From Deltaproteobacteria bacterium (GTDB taxonomy: Bacteria > Desulfobacterota > Binatia > Binatales > Binataceae), in NCBI GenBank assembly GCA_021801125.1, contig JAJYYI010000093.1:1-40726 (forward strand): a stretch of DNA of 40,726 bases. Reading direction: 5' to 3'. Each line of letters opens with the position of its first letter. Position 1 is the first letter of the stretch. Positions 16,285 through 23,936 of this stretch are shown here, one piece after another. A model generated the notes under the pieces. The model saw only the letters and a list, made by a program, of their open reading frames with translations, was not told the origin of the DNA and searched no databases. The position numbers and the translations under genes are program-made.

Positions 16285-16760
16285 GAGGGTTGTGGTTCAT
16301 TGTCGCTCGCGCGCTCCATGTCCTTGCGGTTGTCGTCTGGATCGGCGGCGTGGCGGCGGTCACAACGGTGGTGTTGCCGACGATGCGCCGACTTGATTCG
16401 AACGAGCAGAAGCTTTGGCTATTCGAGCAGGTCGAGAGTCGTTTTCGGCCGCAAGCGCGGCTCGCGTGGTTAGTCGTGGGACTGACCGGGCTCTACATGC
16501 TCTACGCGCTAGGAGCGTGGGGACGCTTTATCGATGCTCGTTACTGGTGGATGCATGCGATGGTGGCGTTGTGGGTGGTCTTCGGCCTGATGTTGTTCAT
16601 CGTGGAGCCGCTGGTCGTCGGACCTCGTCTGCAGCGCAAGCTCAAGAGCGAACCCGGCAAGGCGGTGGCACGAATCGAAAAACTTCACTGGCTGCTTCTT
16701 GTTCTGAGTCTGTGCGTGATCTCGGCCGCCGTGGCCGGTGCTTACGGGTGGCTTGGATGA
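16281..16760 (+). CDS. CopD-like four-TM membrane protein
   Basis: 159 residues with four hydrophobic helices: the first contains ARALHVLAVVVWIGGVAAV with a central His, the third region WWMHAMVALWVVFGLML a second His, and the last LLVLSLCVISAAVAGAYG. The H-x-x-x-x-x-W-x-G-G pattern is that of CopD/YtfB-type and related heme- or copper-binding membrane proteins. In this context it may hold heme b or copper next to the NnrS-like protein. It begins inside the previous stop codon. No signal peptide is needed. The substrate or electron partner is unknown. Confidence 0.75.
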   Translation: MRGLWFIVARALHVLAVVVWIGGVAAVTTVVLPTMRRLDSNEQKLWLFEQVESRFRPQARLAWLVVGLTGLYMLYALGAWGRFIDARYWWMHAMVALWVVFGLMLFIVEPLVVGPRLQRKLKSEPGKAVARIEKLHWLLLVLSLCVISAAVAGAYGWLG

Positions 16761-16833
16761 AAGCGAAAGCTGAGGCGGTGCGGCGAGGGTCGCGATGAGC
16801 GCGCGGTGGTCAGATATGGCCGGAGTCTGAGAG

Positions 16834-17382
16834 ATGCAGCGCAGCGATTGGTCCGGCTCGCCGATTTCTGCCCTGATGGCGGCTGAACACACGCGCCTCG
16901 ACGACCTGCTGGTTCAAGCGGCCGGCCGTGACGGCGCGATCGACGTCAAGGCGTACGAAGATTTTCGCAGAGGGCTGCTTCGACATATTGCGATTGAGGA
17001 AAAAGTTCTGTTGCCGACGGTGCAGCAATATCGAAACGGCGAGCCGCTGGCGCTTGCGGGCAGGCTCAAGCAGGACCATGGCGCGCTGGCGGCCCTCATG
17101 ATGCTCCCGCCGCGCAGCGCTACCTTCAGGGTGACGCGCGCAGTGCTTCGCGCGCACAACCCGCTCGAAGACGCGCCCGGCGGGGTTTACGAAGCATGCG
17201 ATCTCCTGGTTGGTCAGGGCGTCGACGAGGTGCTCGCGCGATGCGCTGCCATGTCGGCGGTGCCGGTTTCGCCTTGGATCGACAGTCCGAAAGTTCTGGC
17301 CAGCGTGAGGCGCGTGCTGATGCGCGCCGGTTATGACGGTAAGCTGCTGGATCCTGCCTATGAGGATCTCGGTGAATGGTGA
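16834..17382 (+). CDS. Hemerythrin-domain protein (second copy)
   Basis: 182 residues forming a four-helix HHE bundle. Candidate diiron ligands are H19 (AAEHTRLDD), H51 and E55 (LLRHIAIEEKVLLP), H82 (KQDHGALAAL), H108 and E112 (RAHNPLEDAPG). It has no DUF2249 domain, unlike the first hemerythrin of the operon, and an unusual C-terminal extension of about 50 residues (SPWIDSPKVLASVRR). Its 3' end overlaps the NADH dehydrogenase start by up to 23 nt, so the two are probably co-translated. It could bind O2 or NO and take electrons from the neighbouring dehydrogenase, or serve as an iron donor. Confidence 0.85.
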   Translation: MQRSDWSGSPISALMAAEHTRLDDLLVQAAGRDGAIDVKAYEDFRRGLLRHIAIEEKVLLPTVQQYRNGEPLALAGRLKQDHGALAALMMLPPRSATFRVTRAVLRAHNPLEDAPGGVYEACDLLVGQGVDEVLARCAAMSAVPVSPWIDSPKVLASVRRVLMRAGYDGKLLDPAYEDLGEW

Positions 17383-18664
17383 AGCGCCTCGAGTGATCAT
17401 TGTCGGCGCAGGCTTTGGCGGCACCCACGCCGCTCACGCGCTGCGGCGAGCGCCGGTTCGCGTGACAGTGATCGATCGCACTAATCATTTTGTTTTCTCG
17501 CCGCTCCTATACCAGGTTGCCACCTGCGGCCTTTCCGGCGACGAGATTTCCGCGCCTATCCGCTTCCTGCTTCGTGGCCAGCAGAACGCGAGCGTCCAGA
17601 TGGCTGAAGTCACCGGATTCGGTCTGGAGAAACGGGAGGTCGTGGTCGGCGATCGGCGGCTCCCGTACGACTATCTGATCGTCGCGACCGGAACGCGGTA
17701 CAACTACTTCGGCCACGATGAGTGGCAGCGTTTCGCGCCGAGCCTCAAAAGCGTCGCCGATGCCGCCCGGATTCGGCGCGGAATTCTGCATGCGTTCGAA
17801 AACGCGGAAATGGAGACGGACCGCGAACGAATCCGCGCGCTGCTGACCTTCGTTCTGGTCGGCGCCGGCCCCACGGGCGTCGAATTGGCGGGGGCGCTGG
17901 CCGAGTTGGCGCGCTTCACTTTGCGCCGCGAGTATCGCCATATCAACACCAACAACACCCGCATCATTCTGCTCGACGCCGCCGCGCGAATTTTGCCGGG
18001 CTTTCCCCAGCCTCTGGCCGAGAAAGCCAAGGCCGAGCTGGAGCGCAAAGGTGTGCAAGTCATCACGAGCGCCTCGGTCACCGGAATCGACGCGGAAGGC
18101 GTGACTATCAACGGCCACGCCCAGCTCGCCAGCGGCAATATCATCTGGACCGCCGGCATCACGGCCACTCCGTTGGCTTCCGCGCTCGACGCGCCGACAG
18201 ACCGGCTGGGGCGAATCAAAGTGATGCCGGATTTGTCGGTTCCCGGCCGTCGAGAAGCCTTCGTGATTGGAGATCTGATGACGTTGGAGCGCGATGGCGC
18301 GGCGTTTTCACCAGGTTTGGCGCCGGTCGCGATGCAGCAGGGAGCGTACGTCGGCGACCTGATCTCGCGGCGCGTGACCGGTCAAAGCGACCCGCCGCCG
18401 TTTCGTTATCGAGACAAGGGAAAGCTTGCGACCGTGGGTCGCTCGTTTGCGGTCGCCGACTTCGGCCGCTTCAGATTTGCCGGTTTTATCGCGTGGATGC
18501 TCTGGTGGACGGTTCACATTATCTACCTGGCAAGTCTGTGGAACCGCTTTCAGGTACTCGCGACTTGGATGTGGGCATATCTGACGTATCAGCGGTCCGT
18601 TCGCGTCCTTACGCCTGAAAGCCCGGACCTACAGGAAACGGGGGGCCGCGCCGCGAAACGCTGA
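17360..18664 (+). CDS. ndh: Type II NADH dehydrogenase-like flavoprotein
   Basis: About 434 residues with two dinucleotide folds. VIIVGAGFGGTHAAHAL near the N-terminus binds FAD, and FVLVGAGPTGVELAGALAEL near residue 165 binds NAD(P)H. IWTAGITATPLA and FVIGDLM are family motifs, and the C-terminal region (FIAWMLWWTVHIIYLASLW) is the amphipathic membrane anchor of NDH-2. It passes electrons from NADH to quinone without pumping protons. ATG 17360 and GTG 17372 are both possible starts inside the hemerythrin gene; GAGG precedes the GTG. Being in an NO-type operon, it may replace NO-sensitive complex I or feed electrons to a hemerythrin or NnrS protein. Confidence 0.92.
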   Translation: MRISVNGEAPRVIIVGAGFGGTHAAHALRRAPVRVTVIDRTNHFVFSPLLYQVATCGLSGDEISAPIRFLLRGQQNASVQMAEVTGFGLEKREVVVGDRRLPYDYLIVATGTRYNYFGHDEWQRFAPSLKSVADAARIRRGILHAFENAEMETDRERIRALLTFVLVGAGPTGVELAGALAELARFTLRREYRHINTNNTRIILLDAAARILPGFPQPLAEKAKAELERKGVQVITSASVTGIDAEGVTINGHAQLASGNIIWTAGITATPLASALDAPTDRLGRIKVMPDLSVPGRREAFVIGDLMTLERDGAAFSPGLAPVAMQQGAYVGDLISRRVTGQSDPPPFRYRDKGKLATVGRSFAVADFGRFRFAGFIAWMLWWTVHIIYLASLWNRFQVLATWMWAYLTYQRSVRVLTPESPDLQETGGRAAKR

Positions 18665-18771
18665 GGTGCGCACGACCGCCACGGGGCGATAGGCCGCGGG
18701 CTTATGGGCCGAGCGAGCGGTCCGCCGCCGGCGGCACGGTTGAATCGGTAAGCGCCTGGGAGGAATCGGCC

Positions 18772-19134
18772 ATGGTTACGATCAAGCGAGTCTACGATCC
18801 CGCAGGCGCTTCGGACGGCGTTCGAATCTTAGTCGATAGGCTCTGGCCTCGTGGCGTGAAAAAGCAGAGCGCCCAGATAGAGCGGTGGATCCGAGAACTC
18901 GGCCCGAGCGACGAGTTGAGAAAGTTCTTCGGCCATGAACCCGCTCGATGGCGCGAGTTTCGCAACCGTTACATCGAGGAACTCAAACGTCCCGAAACGC
19001 AAGCGTGGTTGGCGGAGTTGGCTCGGATCGCCCGAGACGGAACCTTGACGCTCGTCTATGGCGCGAAGGATGAGCAGCACAATCAGGCTGTGGTCCTGAA
19101 GGAGTTGGTCGAGAAAAAGGTGCGGAAGATGTGA
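18772..19134 (+). CDS. DUF488 family protein
   Basis: 120 residues in full agreement with the short DUF488 class: VYDPAGASDGVRILVDRLWP, then RELGPSDELRKFFGHEPARW, YIEELKRPE and LTLVYGAKDEQHNQAVVL. Members are small cytosolic proteins of unknown biochemical role, often near redox or stress genes. GGGAGGAATCGG precedes ATG 18772. It lies 107 nt after ndh and 28 nt before the next small gene. The conserved D-R-L-W-P-R-G motif is present, so it is likely intact. Confidence 0.9.
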   Translation: MVTIKRVYDPAGASDGVRILVDRLWPRGVKKQSAQIERWIRELGPSDELRKFFGHEPARWREFRNRYIEELKRPETQAWLAELARIARDGTLTLVYGAKDEQHNQAVVLKELVEKKVRKM

Positions 19135-19162
19135 CGGCCCGGATGCGCAGGAGGTGGAGGTG

Positions 19163-19423
19163 ATGGTATCAATGCCCAGTCTCCGTCCGATCGGCAACGT
19201 TGGGGCGCGAGTCGGGATCATGGGGGCGTCCGCGATGGCGCCGATGCCTTTTCCTCGAAGTGTGCCCGTGCCGGGCGGCAACGCGATAGTCGGCGAGATG
19301 GAGCTTTCGGTTCCGCAGACGGTGAAGATTGTCGATCACGCCATAACGCGGGCGTTCAATAAGGGCGTGACGGCGGAGATTGAGGTGATCGGCCCGCCCA
19401 AACTTGAGGTCTTCAAGGCCTAA
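19163..19423 (+). CDS. Small hypothetical protein, Pro/Met/Gly-rich N-terminus
   Basis: 86 residues. AGGAGG at 19149-19154 sits 8 nt before ATG 19163, supporting this start over GTG 19154. The first half is rich in Met, Gly and Pro with no clear fold (GIMGASAMAPMPFP). The second half looks like one alpha/beta unit (SVPQTVKIVDHAITRAFNKG, then AEIEVIGPPKLEVFKA). I do not recognise it. The strong ribosome site and its place in the run of genes make it likely to be expressed. Confidence 0.55.
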   Translation: MVSMPSLRPIGNVGARVGIMGASAMAPMPFPRSVPVPGGNAIVGEMELSVPQTVKIVDHAITRAFNKGVTAEIEVIGPPKLEVFKA

Positions 19424-19587
19424 GCGGTCATTCAGCGGTAAGTCGCCTGTCTGTCTTGCGGCGCGAAGCCTGATACCGCCCAAAGCGTGCCTCTCGCTCG
19501 TGCCGCGAGTACTTGCGGCACGAGATGTCTCAGCGCGGTCACTTCGAAAAAGCGGGGGAATTAATCCGATCCCGCTGAGTTGGATGA

Positions 19588-20982
19588 ATGCGCCAATTGG
19601 TGTCGCGGATGGAAGCACGCAAGGACGATCGATTGCAGGAGGCAACGCCGGCCAACGAGATGGCGAGCGCGAATCCGGATCATTCTCGCCATGCCGCGGT
19701 GATCGCGCCGGGTACGATCCGCTTGCCGATCCACTTTTTTGTTTTCTGCGTGGTCTGCTTTGCGAGCGGATCGGCTGCCTTGCCTTGGGTTGCACCCAGA
19801 GCAGTTCGGTTCTTCTACCAACCGGCGGTGTTGAGCCTGGTTCACCTGTTCGCGCTGGGTTTTGTCACCCCGACGATCATGGGCGTTATGTACCGGTATG
19901 TGCCCGCACTCACGCATCGGCGGGTCGCCTTCCCGCGTCTTGGCGCGCTGCAGTTTGGATGCTACGTCGTGGGCGTGGCCGGCATGGTTGCGCATTTTGC
20001 TATCGGCGAATGGTCCGGGTTGTGGTGGGCCGCCGCGCTGGTGCTCGTGAGTGTAATCCTTTTCGCAATCAATTTATTTCCGCCGCTCTGGTCGAGAGTA
20101 GGACGCGCGGCCGTTGAAACTGGCATGTTCGCGGCGATCTGCTTTCTGCTGCTAGCAGCAGCGCTCGGCGTTCTGATGGGGTTGGAAGAGACGTACGGCT
20201 TTCGCTGGGGCAATCTCGTCACCCACCTGGGCGCTCATGTCACGTTTGCCGCGATCGGCTGGGTGACGCTCACCATTTGCGCAGCCTCGTTCCGATTCGT
20301 AAGCGCTTTTGTTCTGCCGCGAAGATCGCTCATGCGGTTTGCTCGTTGGCAAATCCTTGCGCTCGCGTTCGGAACGATCGGGCTTGGCGTCTCGCTTTTG
20401 TTGGATCGAGCCGCGGCAGGGGCGTGGAGCGCCGTCGTGGTCGCGGCGCTGCTTGGCTATATAGTCATCATGGCGGGTGTGGTGCATAGCCGCCGAGTGG
20501 CTATCGACTGGGATGTGGCTCACGCGCTGGCCGGGCTGCTTTGGCTAAGCGCGGCGGTCGTGCTTGGCGGGGTTGTGGCATGGTGTGGAGCCTGGAGCGC
20601 AACGGGTGCACCGTTTGCGGGAGCGCTGGGGGTTGCTGCGCTCCTCGGGTGGGCCGGCAATTTTATTATCGGCATGTCCTACCGCTTATTTCCTGGTTTC
20701 GTCGTCGGGGTGAGAGCGGCCCTGCAATATCCTCGACGGGGAGTGACCCACCTATCGGTCAAAAGCCGCCGTCCGCTGATCTTCCTGGTATTTAATGGTG
20801 GCGTACTCGCGCTCGGCGCGGCGTTCATCATTGGCGCGTCTCGGCTCGCCGCGTTCGGAGGATGGCTCGTGTTGTTTGCGGTTCTTCCTTACACTGTCGT
20901 TACCTGCCGGACGTTGAGCTACGCGTATAGACGGGCAGTCCGTATCGCGACTCAAACAGACCTCCAGGAAATGTCCGGTTGA
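19588..20982 (+). CDS. NnrS / heme-copper-oxidase-like 12-TM membrane protein
   Basis: 464 residues with about 12 transmembrane helices. Helix-borne His residues lie in SLVHLFALGFVTPTIMGVMY and THLGAHVTFAAIGWVTLT, with a later WAGNFIIGMSYRLFPGF. These motifs recall a little-studied branch of stand-alone proteins annotated as 'cbb3-type subunit I-like' or NnrS-like, which keep several heme-ligand His but no full heme-copper active site. From sequence alone I cannot tell electron transfer from NO sequestration. It ends the NO-type gene run. ATG 19588 is the longest start; ATG 19612 is equally possible, as neither has a good ribosome site. The 163-nt gap upstream could hold its own promoter. Confidence 0.65.
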   Translation: MRQLVSRMEARKDDRLQEATPANEMASANPDHSRHAAVIAPGTIRLPIHFFVFCVVCFASGSAALPWVAPRAVRFFYQPAVLSLVHLFALGFVTPTIMGVMYRYVPALTHRRVAFPRLGALQFGCYVVGVAGMVAHFAIGEWSGLWWAAALVLVSVILFAINLFPPLWSRVGRAAVETGMFAAICFLLLAAALGVLMGLEETYGFRWGNLVTHLGAHVTFAAIGWVTLTICAASFRFVSAFVLPRRSLMRFARWQILALAFGTIGLGVSLLLDRAAAGAWSAVVVAALLGYIVIMAGVVHSRRVAIDWDVAHALAGLLWLSAAVVLGGVVAWCGAWSATGAPFAGALGVAALLGWAGNFIIGMSYRLFPGFVVGVRAALQYPRRGVTHLSVKSRRPLIFLVFNGGVLALGAAFIIGASRLAAFGGWLVLFAVLPYTVVTCRTLSYAYRRAVRIATQTDLQEMSG

Positions 20983-21841
20983 GGCGAACCGTCTGATACT
21001 GCGGCGGACGGGTCGGAGCGCGCCGGCTACGCTATCGTTCGACGGGCGCGCGCCTCATTCGCAGTCCCGCGAATGCAACTTCCGCCTGGTTTCGCAACGC
21101 CCCGGCGGCTCAGAATTTACGCCGCGAGCAATTGCCAGAGTCGGCCTAGCGCCGCGCGGCGCCCTTACGTCCGTTCGTGCGCCCTGCTCAACGATGTTGC
21201 GGCGCAGCCGCTCCTGACTCTCGAGCGGCCAAACCTCGCTGATTTTATAGAAGGACTTGAACACGGGAACATTCTTGGGCAGATCGAGCCACGGAAGTTT
21301 GTTTCTGGTGAAACGGACACTTCCCGGCCCACAACTTATATCGCGTTCGACGTGGGGTTCGGCGATCTCCCGAGCTTCATCAACGCGTTTCGGAGGGAAG
21401 TCGGCTGCTCTCCGACGCAATGTCGAAAGTCAGGGACCGCACGGCCATTGAAGCGACCAACCAAGGCTGTGAGGTCGGACGCGTAGCGTTTCCCGGGCGG
21501 AGTTAGGCGCTTAGCCGCGCCTAAACGGGTAATCCTCTCATCGGTCTTTGCCTAAGCTTGTGGTTTGAATCGAAGCCGATTCGCTGCGTCCATTAAAAGC
21601 TACACCTGCAAGCTTTGCTGGGAATTAGGAGCGACGCCCCGACCGCGGTTAGCTCCTTTTCGGAGTGCGGGGCAGCGCTGGTGAGGCGTTTTAAGCTAGG
21701 CAAAGGTATAGTCTTTGGAGGGCCGTAAGCATCCGCTTGCTAAGGGGAAGCGGGATGGGTCCACCTGGTGAGGCACAGGCCTTGCTGGGTTGCGCCAGGC
21801 GCAATTTTCCGTCTAGAATCGCTAAAAAGGGAGATCCATCG
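20983..21841. other. Long intergenic region with a gene relic
   Basis: No complete gene is visible here. The only coding trace is an AraC-type fragment (21337-21432). The 3' part carries a TATAGT at 21707-21712 that could be the -10 box for the signalling island, with a poor -35 match. No tRNA or clear terminator was found. Confidence 0.45.
21337..21432 (+). pseudogene. AraC-family regulator C-terminal relic
   Basis: About 30 residues in the frame of an otherwise non-coding stretch read IAFDVGFGDLPSFINAFRRE then GCSPTQCR. This is the second helix-turn-helix and tail of AraC/XylS regulators (usual form A-x-x-V-G-F-x-D-x-S-x-F-x-R-x-F-R-R-x-x-G-x-S-P). The upstream frame gives no AraC homology and no start, so it is a remnant only. 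Confidence 0.5.
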
Positions 21842-23143
21842 ATGGCCGATCCGGTCGTTTTTGAAGCGCTCGTCAACCGCGAAAATGTGATGTCAAGCGC
21901 GGAAAACTTTGTGCTTCATCTGCTGCTTCAAGCCACCGCGCAAGCAAAAGGCGAAGGCGCAAACGGGGTCCGTCTGCCGCTCAACCTCGGTGTGGTCATT
22001 GACCGCTCGGGCTCGATGTACGACGAACGGCGCCTGGAATTCGTGGTTGATGCGGTAAAGTTTCTCGTCGATAACCTGGAGCCCGACGACCGCGTGGCGA
22101 TCGTGGCGTTCGCCGATTCGGCTCATCTCGTTGCCGGAGGCGACCAGATTCGCGACAAGGAAGCAGTCAAGCGGGCGATTGACGATATCGACATGTTGGA
22201 GATCGGTGGCGGGACGCAGATGGCCCTCGGGATGAAGGCCGCGATTGAAGAGGTGAAAAAGAACCTCGCGGCCAGCCGGCTTAACCGAGTGCTGGTGCTG
22301 ACCGACGGCCAGACGTACGAGGAAATGTCTTGCCTCGAACTGGCGCGCGCCAACAAAGATCAGATGTCGTTTTCTGCGATGGGCGTGGGCGCCGAGTTCA
22401 ACGAGAAGCTGCTGATGCAAATCGCGCAAGACAGCGGCGGCAAGTATCATTATATCGGCGATTCGGCGGAGATCCCGCAGATTTTCGAGGACGAGCTTCA
22501 AGGGCTAAGAGCGGTTACCGTGCGCAATGGGCGTTTCGACCTGACCCTTTCGCAAGGAGTACAGATTCGCGAGGCCTTTCGCGCTAGCCCCGAGATTTAC
22601 TCGCTGGGCGAGCCGCTTTTGGACGCAGACCGCAAGATCAGCTACGTGGTTGGGGACCTCGAAGGGGGTGTCCCAGCCGCGGTGTTGCTAAGCTTGGTCC
22701 TGCCGCCGCGCAAGCCAGGCGTGGTGCGGCTGGCCCAAGCGGCTTTTCGCTACGAGGTGCCGGGTGTCGGTGACCGCGTGATTTCCGGTGACGTTACCGT
22801 CAACTACACCCTGGACCGAGCCCAAGCGAGCAGCAAGCCCAACGGTCGCGTGATGAATCTGGTTGACCAGGTCGCGATCGCCAAGCTTCAGGCTAAGGCT
22901 GAAGAAGAATTCAAACAGGGCAACGTCGACCGCGCGACAAAGCTCCTGACCAATGCTATCGCTAGCACGCAAAAGGTCGGGAACGTCAAAGCGACTCAGG
23001 CGCTGGCCGGCTTCATGGACCAGATAAAGAAGACTCAGACGCTCGAGAGCAAAGCCGCGAAGACGACGCTGTTGCAAGCTCAGGCGGTGGTGCGCAAAAC
23101 TCAGATGCTCGACCCCGAGGCCCTTAAGGATCTCGAGCAATAG
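21842..23143 (+). CDS. VWA-domain protein, first gene of the phospho-signalling island
   Basis: 433 residues, no signal peptide. Residues about 46-230 form a von Willebrand A domain with an intact metal-dependent adhesion site: D54-x-S56-x-S58 (VVIDRSGSM), T125 (GGGTQMAL) and D155 (LVLTDGQT). A beta-rich middle (about 230-340) follows, resembling other VWA proteins of the YfbK/inter-alpha-inhibitor type. The C-terminus is a long helical region containing two TQ-rich repeats (KKTQTLESKA, RKTQMLDPEA) that could be kinase targets. GGGAGATCC precedes ATG 21842. FHA, kinase and PP2C genes follow on the same strand, so it may be an effector or adaptor controlled by threonine phosphorylation. Confidence 0.9.
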   Translation: MADPVVFEALVNRENVMSSAENFVLHLLLQATAQAKGEGANGVRLPLNLGVVIDRSGSMYDERRLEFVVDAVKFLVDNLEPDDRVAIVAFADSAHLVAGGDQIRDKEAVKRAIDDIDMLEIGGGTQMALGMKAAIEEVKKNLAASRLNRVLVLTDGQTYEEMSCLELARANKDQMSFSAMGVGAEFNEKLLMQIAQDSGGKYHYIGDSAEIPQIFEDELQGLRAVTVRNGRFDLTLSQGVQIREAFRASPEIYSLGEPLLDADRKISYVVGDLEGGVPAAVLLSLVLPPRKPGVVRLAQAAFRYEVPGVGDRVISGDVTVNYTLDRAQASSKPNGRVMNLVDQVAIAKLQAKAEEEFKQGNVDRATKLLTNAIASTQKVGNVKATQALAGFMDQIKKTQTLESKAAKTTLLQAQAVVRKTQMLDPEALKDLEQ

Positions 23144-23226
23144 GCGGGGGCGAAGTGTTTCCTTGGCCGTCTCAGACTTGGGTCTATGAGATCGGGAGAT
23201 TTACTTTGGGGTTTAAACCTTAGGCC

Positions 23227-23838
23227 ATGATCAAGTGCAGCGAATGTGGTTACGAAAATACCGAGGGTCTGGACTACTGCGATAGCTGCGGCGCCACGCT
23301 AAGCCACAGCGCTGGAGGGGCCGAGCCGGCGGCTGCCGAACCGGCGCCGACGGCACCCGCCGCACCGGCCGCCGAGGCCGAGCCCGCCGCGGCCGAAGCT
23401 GCCTCAGCAGAGCAAGCTCAGGAAGCTCCGGCGCTCGCCGCCGAGGAGCCCCCCGCAGCGCCGCCAGCCCAGGCTGCGGCACCAAGTCTTGCCCCGGGCG
23501 TCAAGGTTAAGCTCAAGATCGTGCGCGGTGGTCGCAAGGGACAGGAATTCCCGCTCGAGGATGGGAATAATCTCGTCGGACGTTTTGATCCCGAAAGCGG
23601 TGCGTTTCCGGAAGTTGACCTTGAGGCCGATGACCCCGAAGCAAAGATCTCGCGCAAGCATGCCTTGATTAGGGTCGAGAACGGCAAAATAACGATCGAA
23701 GACATGGGCAGCCTCAACGGTACTTACGTCAACCGCGCGCCGCGGTTGCAGCCTGGACAGCCGGTCGAGCTCAAGGGCGGGGACGAGATCATAGTCGGCA
23801 AGACGTTCTTTCAGGTAGTCGTCGAAGCCCCGAGCTAA
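23227..23838 (+). CDS. Zinc-ribbon plus FHA-domain protein
   Basis: 203 residues in three parts. A four-Cys zinc ribbon lies at the N-terminus (C4-x2-C7-x10-C18-x2-C21). A linker of about 70 residues made almost only of Ala, Pro and Glu follows. Residues about 94-203 are an FHA domain with GR (VGRFDPES), SRKHALI and GSLNGTYVN, the full phosphothreonine-binding set. FHA domains dock onto phosphorylated partners, here most likely the neighbouring VWA protein or kinases. The zinc ribbon has the same spacing as that of the pseudokinase-PP2C protein two genes on. It lies 83 nt after the VWA gene. Confidence 0.92.
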   Translation: MIKCSECGYENTEGLDYCDSCGATLSHSAGGAEPAAAEPAPTAPAAPAAEAEPAAAEAASAEQAQEAPALAAEEPPAAPPAQAAAPSLAPGVKVKLKIVRGGRKGQEFPLEDGNNLVGRFDPESGAFPEVDLEADDPEAKISRKHALIRVENGKITIEDMGSLNGTYVNRAPRLQPGQPVELKGGDEIIVGKTFFQVVVEAPS

Positions 23839-23936
23839 ACGCGTTCTCTCGGCAAAAAACCCGCTACAGCCGATGCGCTGGTGCCGCTTTGAGGCGCTGC
23901 CGCGCTTTGCGTAGAATCTTTGCCTAGGGTGCCTCA

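Noticed and set aside
21055-21420. Minus-strand frame in the gap before the VWA gene
   Set aside because: Arg/Pro-rich with no motif; the AraC relic on the other strand explains the only recognisable coding trace here.
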